Source of the DNA: Symsagittifera roscoffensis
Lineage: Eukaryota; Xenacoelomorpha; Acoela; Convolutidae
Assembly (NCBI RefSeq): GCF_963678635.1
Contig: NC_087070.1
Span: forward strand, 8,650,539 to 8,714,538
Length of the DNA: 64,000 nt
Reading direction: 5' to 3'
The first letter of the stretch is position 1; each line of letters begins with the position of its first letter. Below are positions 18,203-28,118 of this stretch, in pieces. Below the pieces are notes generated by a model that did no database searches, had not been told where the DNA came from, and saw only the letters and a program-made list of their open reading frames with translations. A program made the position numbers and the translations under genes.

Positions 18203-21200
18203 CTAAATAATATCTGAATTTATATTTTTCAAATATTTTATGGATGAAATTGTGATTTTGAAAAACTTATGGATAGGTTTGAATTCAAAGTCTGACATAT
18301 AGAGTTGTTGTTTATTTTGATTTTTATCATATTGGTGAACTTGTTTTATTGAAAAATTATATATGTTTCCTGATAGTGGTTTCAGGTGTTTTCGTTGTTG
18401 GTTATATATTCGATAAAATTTTGAAAAGAATGGTGGTTGTTTATTTAATCTTTGAAAAAATGTTAGGGATGTGTCTTTTGTTTTTGTGTACTTATCTTTG
18501 ATTAGTATTTTACTATTCAAGATGTTGATTGTTGGTATATATTTAGAGATAAATGGTATTCCAATGATATTGTGTTTAATATCAGTGATATGAAATATTT
18601 GTTCAAATGGTTTATTTAAAATTTTATTTTGTTCTATTGTTCTTGTGGGGAGAAGAAATAATTGAACTTTTCCATAGTTTACCAATGTTGATCCTTGTGC
18701 TGTTGCTAGTTTACTGGAGGTTGCAAGAGGTGTTAATTTTGGGTGTAATGTTTTGATTTCATTCCATGTGGGAATGTTTATTATGTTTGATTCTGCTCTT
18801 GAATCAATTAAAAAATCAATTTCAAGATCTGGTGGTTGAAATTCTTTGTTTCTTGGACTTTCTAAAAGAAATGGTATTGTCCAAATTTTTTCTTTGGGTT
18901 GTTTTTTTTGTATATTTTGATAGATGTGATTTGTATTCAAGCATTTTGTTTTGTCATTTTCATTGGTTTTATTTACAGTGTTGATTTCGTTAGTTTCTTG
19001 TGCCGTTTGTGTGGTATGGATGGGTTCAATATAATAATTGTGAAGGAGTTCTAATTGATTTTCATATATATGTGATGAAAAAGGTTGTTCATATATAATA
19101 GGTTCGTAGTCATTTTCGACTGCTATCATATTTATGGAGATAGTGTTTTCTGTATCGCTTTTTGAGTCTGATGATCCACAGTTTATTTGATTTAGTTGTA
19201 TTTCGTTATTTCCTGTGTCATCAATACCTGGGGGGTCTGATGTTGTTTCTGGATTTGATTGTACTTGATTAATATGTCTTTGATGTTTAGGTGTACTACT
19301 TCTGTGGCGATTGTTAGAATTGTTATAATGGTTATTATTTCTGTGTGGTGATTGGGAATAATTTCTATAACGATTATTATAACTTGAATGTCGATTTTGT
19401 GAATTGTTTCGTGATCTGTTTTGATAATTATTGTTTGATCTGTGATAATTTGATCTGTTATATGAGTTATTCCTCGATCGATTGTTCGGGTAACTCTGAT
19501 TTCGGTTGTTTGAATAACTTTTATTTCGATTATTTGAGTAGTTTCTATTTCTATTATATGATGAGTTTCGTGATTGATTGTTTGGATAGTATTTATTCCT
19601 TGATTGGGAATTAGATCTAGAAACAAATTGTGTTGTTTTTGAATTTGATCTGGAGTAGTTATTTCGACTATTTGTTCGATTATAATAATTTTGTGATGAA
19701 TTTTGTGTATTTCTTCGTTCTGGTGATCTTCCTCTATAACTTGAGTTATATGCTGATTGATTTCTCGTGTAATTGGTATTGTTCGGAAGTGGTTTTCCTG
19801 AACTGTTGTTGCTGTATACATTTTTGTTTGGTAGATTTTGATCTTTCTTCATGTATTGATAGAATGATTTATTTGGTTCTTTATATTTTTGAGGTTTGTT
19901 TTGATTGTCCTGTTGTTTTTGTCTACATTCAGAAATACTATGTCCGTATCGTCGGCAATAATTACACCATTTTTTGAAAGATGGTTTGCCTTTAAAAATT
20001 GGGAGTTTTTCATAAATATTTAGTATTTCATTGATTTTTTCAACGAGGTCTGTATCTGATTCCTGTATGTTGTTGATATTTGTGATATTTGTTTCAATTC
20101 GATTAACATATTGTAACTTCAGATTTTCTGTTTCTTCAAGTTTCATTGTGATTTCCGCTTGCTCTAGTTTGTCTACTAGTTTTCGAAAATCTAGATCGGG
20201 CTCTCGAATTGAGGAGGGATGGGATGCTCTCTTTTTTATTGCTATTTTCCTTAATTGAGGTGTTAAGGTCATCATTGAGATTTCTGTCATTTTTGTGTTT
20301 TTATAGTCATGTGTATTTAATGAATATGCTTTTCGAACTAGTGTTTCGATACTTACTGCTAATTGTTTGATGGTTTCATTTGGTAATCTGCGAATTTCAT
20401 TACATAAAACTCTTTGTTGTTGTTTATTTCTCTCGGAGTCAAACATTTTTGAAAATTTTTGTGTAAATCTTTTCCAATTTGATTTTATTTCTATAGGCAA
20501 TACTGAAAACCATTTTTGGGCTGCGCCATCTAAGGTTGTTTGTATCAACGCTGTGCGTCGATGTATCCAATTTTGATGTAGTGACGTATTAATTGGTTCA
20601 GGTTCTATATTTAAAATTAAATTTGCTGTTACTGCTTTTAAATAATCGTCTACAGAATATTCAGGATCTGTTCCTGTGAATACCATTAGTGGTTTATTTG
20701 ATGTTATTGATGATCCACCCATAAGGTATGGATTCCTTGTCATTTGTAATGATTCTGCGGCATTTGGCATTTGTGAAAAATTTGAGAGTTGATTTTTTGT
20801 TATTTCGTGTTGTTGAAGATAATATGGGAGTGGTATTTCATTTTGCATTTGTGTTGGTTGGTACGAGTGTGCAATCATTGGGTTTTGTGGCTGAATTGGT
20901 TGAAAAGATTGTGTATTAATTGGGTTTTGCATTTGTATTGGTTGTTGATTTTGTGTATCTGTTGGATGTGGAGGAAAAATTCTATGATATGTATGTGGTT
21001 TTTGCACTCCTTGTCCACGATATTCTTGAGTATATGGTGCAAATATATCTGGTTGTAAATAATCATCATCAGAGGATAAATAATCCGTTTGATGAGGTGC
21101 TTGCTTTTTATTTTTATTCTGTTGAAAGAATGGGTAATTTTCACTACGATCCTGTGGAGGATGTGAATTAGTTTGAAAATTTACTGAGTTGGTTGTTGCC

Positions 21201-21373
21201 ATTGGGTTATCCCAATATCGAGATCTTATCTGATTATTATTATTTTTTCGTGGGGGATAGTTTGTTTTTGATGAATGTGCGTAATTATAATTGTGTTCCG
21301 CAAAAGTGTTTCTTGTGAACGTTCTGCGTGTTTTTGATGGTACTGTCATGGGTCTATATGTTTGATAATCCAT
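18203..21373 (-). CDS. gag: Gag with zinc knuckle and fused retropepsin-like domain
   Basis: A continuous 1,056-codon frame, the longest in the window. Residues 1 to about 230 are Asn/Gln/Pro-rich. About 235-420 is a capsid-like helical region (YSVDDYLKAVTANLIL, AAQKWFSVLPIEIKSNW, RFTQKFSKMFDSERNKQ), the kind seen in Ty3/gypsy capsid. A CCHC knuckle is at C470, C473, H478, C483, followed by about 190 residues rich in Arg, Asn, Ser and Tyr that should bind RNA. A retropepsin-like segment is at about residue 850 (FLIDSRAESNII), where the usual Gly after Asp-Ser is Arg, so activity is doubtful. The frame is open upstream of the first ATG to a TAA at 21800. It ends in TAG at 18203-18205, where element 2 reads Ser. 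It is unbroken although pol is riddled with breaks. Confidence 0.85.
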   Translation of the reverse strand: MDYQTYRPMTVPSKTRRTFTRNTFAEHNYNYAHSSKTNYPPRKNNNNQIRSRYWDNPMATTNSVNFQTNSHPPQDRSENYPFFQQNKNKKQAPHQTDYLSSDDDYLQPDIFAPYTQEYRGQGVQKPHTYHRIFPPHPTDTQNQQPIQMQNPINTQSFQPIQPQNPMIAHSYQPTQMQNEIPLPYYLQQHEITKNQLSNFSQMPNAAESLQMTRNPYLMGGSSITSNKPLMVFTGTDPEYSVDDYLKAVTANLILNIEPEPINTSLHQNWIHRRTALIQTTLDGAAQKWFSVLPIEIKSNWKRFTQKFSKMFDSERNKQQQRVLCNEIRRLPNETIKQLAVSIETLVRKAYSLNTHDYKNTKMTEISMMTLTPQLRKIAIKKRASHPSSIREPDLDFRKLVDKLEQAEITMKLEETENLKLQYVNRIETNITNINNIQESDTDLVEKINEILNIYEKLPIFKGKPSFKKWCNYCRRYGHSISECRQKQQDNQNKPQKYKEPNKSFYQYMKKDQNLPNKNVYSNNSSGKPLPNNTNYTRNQSAYNSSYRGRSPERRNTQNSSQNYYNRTNSRNNYSRSNSKTTQFVSRSNSQSRNKYYPNNQSRNSSYNRNRNYSNNRNKSYSNNRNQSYPNNRSRNNSYNRSNYHRSNNNYQNRSRNNSQNRHSSYNNRYRNYSQSPHRNNNHYNNSNNRHRSSTPKHQRHINQVQSNPETTSDPPGIDDTGNNEIQLNQINCGSSDSKSDTENTISINMIAVENDYEPIIYEQPFSSHIYENQLELLHNYYIEPIHTTQTAQETNEINTVNKTNENDKTKCLNTNHIYQNIQKKQPKEKIWTIPFLLESPRNKEFQPPDLEIDFLIDSRAESNIINIPTWNEIKTLHPKLTPLATSSKLATAQGSTLVNYGKVQLFLLPTRTIEQNKILNKPFEQIFHITDIKHNIIGIPFISKYIPTINILNSKILIKDKYTKTKDTSLTFFQRLNKQPPFFSKFYRIYNQQRKHLKPLSGNIYNFSIKQVHQYDKNQNKQQLYMSDFEFKPIHKFFKITISSIKYLKNINSDII

Positions 21374-22411
21374 TTGTGTATATTTTGGAGCAACCGAAGG
21401 TTTAACGGTTGATTGTAAGGTTACTTGTGCTATTGAAGTGTTTGTATTTCTTGGTGTTGTTAAATTTGGACCTATTGGTGAAATACTTTGTTGTGTAGTT
21501 GTTGTTGTTTGGACAATTTCTTCATTTATGAAGTGTGATGGTGTTTGAATATCTTGTTGAGTGAGGTTCCTTGTTCCATTAAGGTTTTCATTGTGTATGA
21601 CGGTCGAATTTAAACTGTTATTTCGCGTATCAGGTAAAAATGTATTGTAGTTTAATGGTGTTGCATCAATGGTTAATGGTATTACTCTTACATAATCTCT
21701 TACATAAGATATTGTACCTATTGCTTGACTTGATATTGATTGTGGGATATTTATGAATGCATAATGAGACCATTCGGGGTCCCAAACGTAGTCTGACTGT
21801 TATGTGATGGCGGTATCATCGTTTGAATTTTGAGGTCTGAAGTTTTTTCCTGCTTGTGAAATTAAATCTATATTATGTGTGAAATAATCTATTATAAACC
21901 ATGCCAAAATGTTTTGTAAGTCATGTTTTGTATGTTGTGAAACTTCATCTTTAGCGAAATTTTCTTTAATTATATGTAGGAAAGTTGAAAATAGTGTGAT
22001 TTCATGTCGTACCCTTATATGTTTGGATGTCTCTGTCGGTGAGATATGTGGGATTGGGTTTTCGTTTTTTAATATTGAAATATAACTATATATTATTGCA
22101 AAAACTTCATTAGTAAATATGGAGTTTGCTCTTTGTGAGTTATGATATTGTATGCTTTTTATATATCCTAAGAATACTTTTGAAAATTCTAAGTCAAGAT
22201 CGTCTGTTTGAATTACATATTTGCGGTCATTCTGGTTTGGTGAGCTGAATTCTATGGTGTAGATTCCGTATTGTTGTGTTAAATTACATATATCTTTCAG
22301 ATAGTGATCAATAATTTGTTTTTTTATTTTTACATCTGGGAACTCTGCTTTACATGGGCTGATTCCCAAAATTCTTGCAAAGATCATGTTGTCCTCTTTT
22401 ATTGGGTGCAT
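21374..22411 (-). pseudogene. gag: N-terminal part of the gag polyprotein
   Basis: The frame 21800-22411 (203 codons, AEFPDVKIKKQIIDHYLKDI, HNSQRANSIFTNEVFAIIY) is in the same register as gag and is separated from it only by a TAA at 21800-21802. Element 2 reads through the matching position (AEQSDYVWDPE). The stretch 21374-21799 stays open and carries NLTQQDIQTPSHF, also found in element 2. So the original gag very likely began upstream of 22411 and was about 350-450 residues longer than the present ORF. A frameshift near 22355 separates it from the preceding acidic segment (SEDSPDDDD). The N-terminal domain is mostly helical and was not recognised; a matrix role would be expected from position. 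Confidence 0.65.
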
Positions 22412-22918
22412 CTACCAGGAAGGGGTAGATATCGTCGTCGTCTGGACTATCTTCACTTGGAGTGTGTGTTTGGCTCAATTTTTTGTTTAATGACTGTTAA
22501 TAGGTAATTATCGATGTGTCTAATTGGTTGATTCCAATTATACAAGTGTACTGGTTTGTGTTTATATTGCTTTTTTATTCTTCTTTTTCCTCTTTTTGAT
22601 GAATTTGAAGTTGTTTCTGAGTCGGAAAAATATAATTGATCGTGAATGGGGCATTTTTTATCAATAGATTCTTTTAATTTATAAAGTTCGTCTAAATTGC
22701 TGGCTTCTGATTCTGAAAATGCGTTTCTATTTTTTGAAAATCTTTTCCGTGTAATTTGTCTTTGTTTGGTTATTATTTTCCTTTTTAGAGTTTGTCGTTT
22801 TGTTCTAATATATCCAACTGTCTGTGTATGAGGTGTGATTACAAGGTCGTATTTTTTGTATCTATTTCACAGTTGTGCAAAACGATTGTTTTTTTGTTTC
22901 CTAGATTTTTAAATGACA
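22412..22918 (-). pseudogene. Small first ORF upstream of gag
   Basis: Begins at the ATG near 22917 (MSFKNLGNKKTIVLHNCEID), then shifts frame near 22860 and continues (KYDLVITPHTQTVGYIRTK, SESEASNLDELYKL). Element 2 carries an intact 122-codon version at 55486-55854 with NLGNKQTIKIHNC, YDLVITPH, RQTL and LYFSDSETTS-type segments, ending in a different register from the gag that follows. It therefore appears to be a separate short basic/acidic ORF, or a gag exon. No family recognised. Confidence 0.5.
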
Positions 22919-23952
22919 TAAGGTTTAGGATGACGGATGCAAAAAGTTGTTAGATGATTTCTATTTTCTTAAACTGTTAGTCCTTACGATTTTTTGGTTA
23001 ACTTAACCTGGGTCTATTTATTCAGGGTTGGAGAGAAAAGTATATCGATTCCGAAGAATGATTTTTTACTTTCTCGTGGCTAGTATAAGCTAAGGTGTTA
23101 ACTTACTTAATCTTACTTAGGGGTAGTGATTGTGTTCAAGGGTTGTAGAATAGTAAATCGATCCACAAGGTTCAGGTATAATTAGAACGCGAGTAGTTCG
23201 TTAGATACTATTTTAAACTTACTTAGTCTAAGATTTATCCTGGGTCTGGTAAGAGGAGGGTTCAAGTGAAGGATGAATAACCGAAGTTCTTCACTGTTTA
23301 TCCTAATTTGAATGATTAGTTTTGTTCAAAAATTTCTATTAGTCTTGGGTTTTTTGAAAGGGTTGGATAGTGAATCGACGTTTGAGGTCGTTAGACACTA
23401 GTTAATTGGGTTGGGGAGAACAAAATTGTTCTTTTTGATCCAAGGATAGGCCTTGATGATCAAGTTTTAAATTTAATGAAATAGAAAAGTTTAATGTAGA
23501 TCCAAGGATAAGCCTTGATGATCTGGTTTTAAAATTAAGTGAATTTAAGTTTAAAGGTGGTTTAAATTTGTTTAAGAAAAAGATTTAGTTTTTTAATGAT
23601 ATTAGTGAGCTTATGATTGCTGTTATGTTTAGGTGATGAAGCTGGGACAACAGATGATTTTATGATTACTAACAATTTATTATCATGCTACTAATTTTTG
23701 TTTTGATTTTCAATAAATATTTTTCAAACATGTTTTATATAAAAGTGCAGAATTTAGGAAAACGATCTGAGATCTTTTTATCAATCGTTATTGTATATTA
23801 ATAATTTTGTTTAGCGCCTGAAATGATCATGAAAATTGACTTCAAGATTTTATGTTTGTAAATGAAAATCTAAATTCATTGCTAATAAAATTCTAAATAT
23901 AAAAATTTTTGTTGGCTTTTGCCGTACTATCATATAACTATTTGGTAAGTTT
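22919..23952 (-). promoter_or_regulatory. Element 1 5' leader with repeated stem-loops
   Basis: About 1 kb without a supported frame, but largely conserved with element 2 (55860-56757). Two copies, 62 bp apart, of a 25-nt block (23437-23461 and 23499-23523) contain CCAAGG and CCTTG separated by a few bases and so can fold as small hairpins; element 2 has three such blocks at 56338-56470. A pair of blocks ending in GTTAGATAC/GTTAGACAC (near 23190 and 23390) is also kept. Leader hairpins of this kind in retroelements commonly serve packaging or dimerisation. Confidence 0.5.
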
Positions 23953-24057
23953 CTACTTTGTCGTATGTCGTCTCTGGTTCAAGGTCTTCTTCCAATTCCG
24001 GGTAGTTCTATAATCGTTCGGAATATTGGCTCTGATCTATTGAGTCGTAGAGACATT
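23953..24057 (-). pseudogene. Leader mini-ORF just downstream of the PBS
   Basis: ATG 114 nt inside the 5' LTR, with MSLRLNRSEPIFRTIIELP. Element 2 has an open 71-codon version (56758-56973) that begins almost identically (MSQGLNRSDPIFRTIRELP) and continues GIGRRRRIRDDIRLG. In element 1 one extra base in a C run (24000-24003) shifts the frame, which ends at 23953. The conservation of about 18 codons in diverged copies suggests a real upstream ORF or first coding exon of gag. Confidence 0.5.
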
Positions 24058-24150
24058 TCGATTAAATTATCATCGTAAAACATTTTGAAAATGTTTTGTC
24101 TAAATTCTAATCTATTTTTGGTTAATTCTAAGCTATTAAGGTCTTGTTCG

Positions 24151-24168
24151 AGACTTATGGTGGCACCA
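24151..24168 (-). promoter_or_regulatory. Primer binding site of element 1
   Basis: Two bases inside the 5' LTR, the coding strand reads TGGTGCCACCATAAGTC. TGG pairs with the universal CCA 3' end of tRNA, and the following bases should pair with a tRNA acceptor and T arm. The tRNA species could not be named with confidence. Element 2 has TGGTGCGACCAAAAGTC at the same position. Confidence 0.75.
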
Positions 24169-24170
24169 GA

Positions 24171-24580
24171 TGAGTTAGGTCCGATGTGGTTAACTCATAG
24201 AGTAATTTCGGATAGGGTACACCGTCTGCTCGTCACGCTATCTTATTTTCGGCCGGATAGATTCGTGCAACTTCTTAGTCTAATACCGATCCTAATCTTA
24301 CTCTTATACTATCTAGTCTCAGGTTGTTTAACTAGTCTCTGCTAGGCTCAATAGATCTAGGGTATACTGGTTTATTGCGGCTGCTGAAGTTCTCTTGGAG
24401 AGGCAACTAATTTCTAAGTTAAATTCAATTCTCTCTGGTGCTGAAATTACAAGTAATTTCAGCACTTACAAATAAGTGGGTTGTTAGTTAGATGGATCAT
24501 GATTGGTTAATATTAAATACTTTACAGTGGTAAAATATCTAATTTATCCAATCATAAAATGTAGTTTAGATCAGGTTCCA
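24171..24580 (-). repeat. Element 1 right LTR (5' LTR)
   Basis: 410 bp, TGAGTTAGG...GGTTCCA, nearly identical to 5752-6161 and directly adjoining the PBS, which identifies it as the 5' LTR carrying the promoter on the minus strand. Followed by the TAAG target duplication. Confidence 0.95.
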
Positions 24581-24584
24581 TAAG
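24581..24584. repeat. Target-site duplication, right (TAAG)
   Basis: Matches 5748-5751 on the other side of element 1. Confidence 0.85.
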
Positions 24585-27583
24585 TTGTCTTTTTGCAATA
24601 ATTAGTTTATAGGTTGCAGACAAAAACGTTTTTTTTTTTGCAGAGATCTCACCGGTCTCAATTCATGTAAAATAAATTGAAATTTTTTTCTTCCTTTCCC
24701 AAAGACTGCTACTGTCATCCACAATCCTTGCAAAAAGCATAGATCTCGCCCCGTGAAATGAAAAACTCAAGTGTGACTAAATAAGGAAATATTTGCAACC
24801 TAAGTAAGAAACTTTGGTTACTACAATGTCCAAAGAGTCAATCAGTAGCTGGGAAAGAAAATTGAACCTAAGTAATTCGGATTGACCAAAAATTGAACCA
24901 AACAGTTTTCATATATGAGAAGTTGTTGCATTTTGAAGCCCAACAGTGAACTGGATATGCACACAAATTATTATTTGTAGGTATCTTGAATCCAGCAAAA
25001 AGTCATTAACCATTTCAAAATTTTGTCGGAATGGTGAAAGAGAATGAAAGAACAAAAGAAGAATAAAGAGTGCCTCTTTCTTGCGGAATCCGCTTACAAT
25101 TCACAAAATGGACATTAAGAAATCAGAATGTAATAATTCCTTTTTCATGCAAATCGGTAGGTCCAAATTTTATGAAAGATCTATGACTAGTGATTTTTTT
25201 TTTGGATTTAGCTTGATTAGCGTTTTTCTATTTATCAAAAAAAAATTATTTTAAGTTTAAGTTTATTATCTTCTCAAAATTCGAGTGTTTACAACGCACA
25301 CTAATTCAAAATACCCTGTACGGCACTCAAAGCCACCAAAAATTGAATAGACTGGCATTCTCACTGCATTTGAAACAACCTGTATATAGATGACTTACAC
25401 AAACAATATCAAAAAAGGAATAATATATAATTTAACAAAAAATGCAGAAGATTTTCAAACAAGTTATTTTTTGAATTAGATTTCAATGAAGCATGCATTG
25501 CTCAAGACCTACAAAACCTGTAATACAAATTGAATAAGCTTTTTGAGCGTTTTTGAAAAAAATTCATCTAGAAAACGAAGAAATAAGCAAACTTCTGTGT
25601 ATACTGGAACTTTTTTTTGGAAAACGTAAAGTTGAGAAGGAATGTTTGGATAGTTGAGAAAGTTGAGAAAAATTCGTTTTTCGCTGGAAAAACTTTTTGG
25701 GGCATTTTCGAAACTACTTCATAAATCAAAATAAGGCTAGTCATACAAGCTTCATTGAATGTTTTTTCCATTTTTTATTTATGACAATACACCGACTTTT
25801 AATTCAAGACAAAATTTATTCATATTCAATTACGCCATTTTAGCAAAATAAAACGAAATTGGTATGACTAGCATTTTTTCATAGAATTAGTTTATGGAAT
25901 TCTGTTAGTAGCGCTTTAGTCTATGTATAACAACCCGAGAAATCAAGTTAAAGTCAAATTTTTTCAATAGCCTCAGATAAAACATATTTTACTATCTGTT
26001 TTATGTGACAAACGGAATCGAAGTAAAGAGCTACAAAAGGCAACAAATAAACGAAGTGACCTTGAACTTAGATTTTCAACATAACTCTGGCAGTGCGACT
26101 TGTAATTGAAAAAAAAATGAATTGCATCTTTGGCAATGATGGTAAGTAAACAAATTTCATCCGTGATTGGGATACTCCCAAAACATTTTCTACAAAAATT
26201 TTTCATGAAATTTGTTTTGATTTTCACTAATGTCTGGCATAAAACTTCAAATCTGCCACCCATTCTCTTGCGATCATGTGTTCTCGAACGAGAGTGTCCT
26301 CTAACGAGTCTGCGTCTCGTCGTTTTCTCAATGCATCCTGCTTTGGTGGGTTGCTTTTACGTATTTGAAACTACCCTTGTAGTCATTGTCTCAGATAACA
26401 CCCGTTTATATGATTTCTCGCGTCTCGTCGGCTGTTTATTACTTCGATGTTGTTTCAAGTGTTGCCTGTTCTGCTTTGTCCGTGAAGACTACTTGGAGTT
26501 GCTTCTGGCTGTTCACATTATCCTATGCGATCAAAAAAACATTAATTTACCGGAGTAATCTGTCGTTTTACGATGAAAACAGTATGAAAACTGTGATTGC
26601 TATAGGACAAACAACTGAAATACAGAATTAGTAATATACATAATTGACTTTGCTGGAACATCAAATTATGAAGTATCTCCATTGAAACCACCCAGCAATA
26701 TATATATATAAACTTAGGATGTGTTCTGATTTTTATTTCATTCTGAAAAAGAAATATAATAGAAGTCAAGAGAGATATCAGAGTGGCGGGATTCTGAAAC
26801 ACCATTGATTCTGAAACAATCAGAAGTCAAAACAGGGGTCAGCCAAGCATTGAAAACGAAATTACATATTTAAAAGTGGCGGGATAGCCAAACATTGAAA
26901 TCATTTGCAAGAGAAGTCATTTCATCAACACACAAAATTGTGAGTAGCCCAAAATATTCAAACCCAAGGTACTCAAATCCAAGGCTCATCTTGTGTTTTC
27001 ATTTGAATAAAACAAGGCAAATATATATCTGAGATGAAAGAATTTTACAAACTTGATGGTTTTATTGGTCTTTTTTGTTTAATTTGAAATGAAAAAAGTA
27101 CACCATTGAGTTTTAGTAACATTACGAAGGGGTTCCAAAATAGGAAAAGATCCCATTTTTGATACGCTAGTACAATTTCGAGCATACAATTTCAGTCACC
27201 TTTAGTACTGCATTTACGTAAGTTTCCATTCAAAGTTTTACATTTGAATAATTTACTCTTTTTTCCGTGAGCAGTTTTGCCAGTTTTCGCCATCAGCACT
27301 AAAGTTTTCAGAACGCGTGAGATTGTGAAAAAAAGCTGATTTTTGTAAAAATGTCGAACTAAAAAAATTCAATTTCATTGGCATGCTTGGAATCATTCAT
27401 ATCTTATGAACAACGTTGTTCTCCTCTTGTTCGAGAAAAAGTTCACTCCGATGCAAAACTTAGTGCAGATGCGGTGAAAGCCGACATGTTCAGAATCGAA
27501 GACAACTAGTAAGTTCTTGTCAAAAATTAATCCGTTCATGGAAAGTAGCGTTGATCAGTTGCTCTGGGTCTATATTACCAAAC
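24585..27583. other. Intergenic region right of element 1
   Basis: No gene is supported. 26230-26530 is richer in G and C than its surroundings and has overlapping open frames on the plus strand (26130-26558, 26386-26631) with hydrophobic Cys-rich translations; no domain or exon structure was recognised. A GCGGAATCCGCTTACA block at 25084-25099 recurs in the cluster near 29.2 kb. An AT dinucleotide run is at 26700-26710. Confidence 0.5.
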
Positions 27584-28118
27584 TGTTGTTCCGACTTTCG
27601 ATACGAAATTAACGGAATATTTGTGCTCGGGGTTTTTTTTTTCAGGCAAATTTCGAAATTTCGACTTTATAACAGGGATTTTTGCAGGGATTTTTTAATT
27701 TTCATTCAAAAGGTTTTGTTGTCTTGAGCTTAAATTTGAAAAGATATTTTACCTATGATCATTTTCCGTAAAGTTATGGGGGTTTAAAGATTGCCATTTT
27801 GGCCAATTCGGGACAATTAACGCGCGATAATTTTCGCGCTATTAACGCGTAAGCGGAGCTTTCATCCGTCTTAGAAATTGATCCAAATTGGTTGAAAGAA
27901 GCTTATTTGCCTTAATTGATTTGTTAAAAGGATAGAAATTTTTCAGTTTGTACTTTATATGGCCTGTGGGGGGATGAGCTTCAAAAAAATTTCAAATTTC
28001 AGAAAAGTTTTTTTTTCTTCATTTTGTTCTAATACATTTAGTTTTTTAATGTTATTACTGCTCCATAAACCTTAAAAGGCAGTCGGAACATTCAGAGCTT
28101 CGCCCTGATACGAGCAGT
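27584..28118 (+). repeat. Hairpin-ended repeat, copy 1
   Basis: About 535 bp. Begins TGTTGTTCCGACTTTCGATACG, passes through a GCGCGA...TCGCGC palindromic block (about 27825-27850) and ends with a terminal stem ACTGCTC...GAGCAGT (about 28058-28118) enclosing CAGAGCTTCGCCCTG, followed by a T run. Shares order and orientation with the four copies below. No coding capacity. Could be a non-autonomous transposon or a Pol III-type repeat. Confidence 0.7.

Larger units (their letters stand above)
5752..24580 (-). mobile_element. Element 1: giant env-bearing Ty3/gypsy-like LTR retroelement
   Basis: An 18,829-bp element bounded by 410-bp LTRs with TG...CA ends and flanked by TAAG duplications. The coding strand is minus: the primer binding site lies inside the right LTR, and gag, RT, RNase H and integrase follow in Ty3/gypsy order towards the left. 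After integrase come five further reading frames, including a glycoprotein with a signal peptide. Typical Ty3/gypsy elements are about 5-9 kb, so this is roughly twice to three times as long. The extra length is the long gag, the post-pol cassette (7.75-13.66 kb) and a 1.6-kb 3' region. The LTRs differ at about 5 of 410 positions by eye, yet pol and env contain many frameshifts and stops, so the copy is probably not autonomous. Confidence 0.95.

Noticed and set aside
18766-21171. Numerous plus-strand open frames opposite gag
   Set aside because: They are antisense shadows of the long gag frame, rich in Phe/Leu/Tyr because gag is rich in Asn/Gln/Lys codons.
5752-24580. Polinton/Maverick, suggested by the size of the element
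   Set aside because: The ends are direct LTRs with a 4-bp duplication and a PBS, there is RT-RNase H, and no protein-primed DNA polymerase, packaging ATPase or terminal inverted repeats are present.
5752-24580. BEL/Pao assignment
   Set aside because: RT has YLDD, the integrase is followed by a GPY module, and the overall RT style is Ty3/gypsy.
26130-26640. Possible chemoreceptor-like exons
   Set aside because: Hydrophobic translations exist in two overlapping frames, but no splice structure, conserved motif or start context supports a gene.
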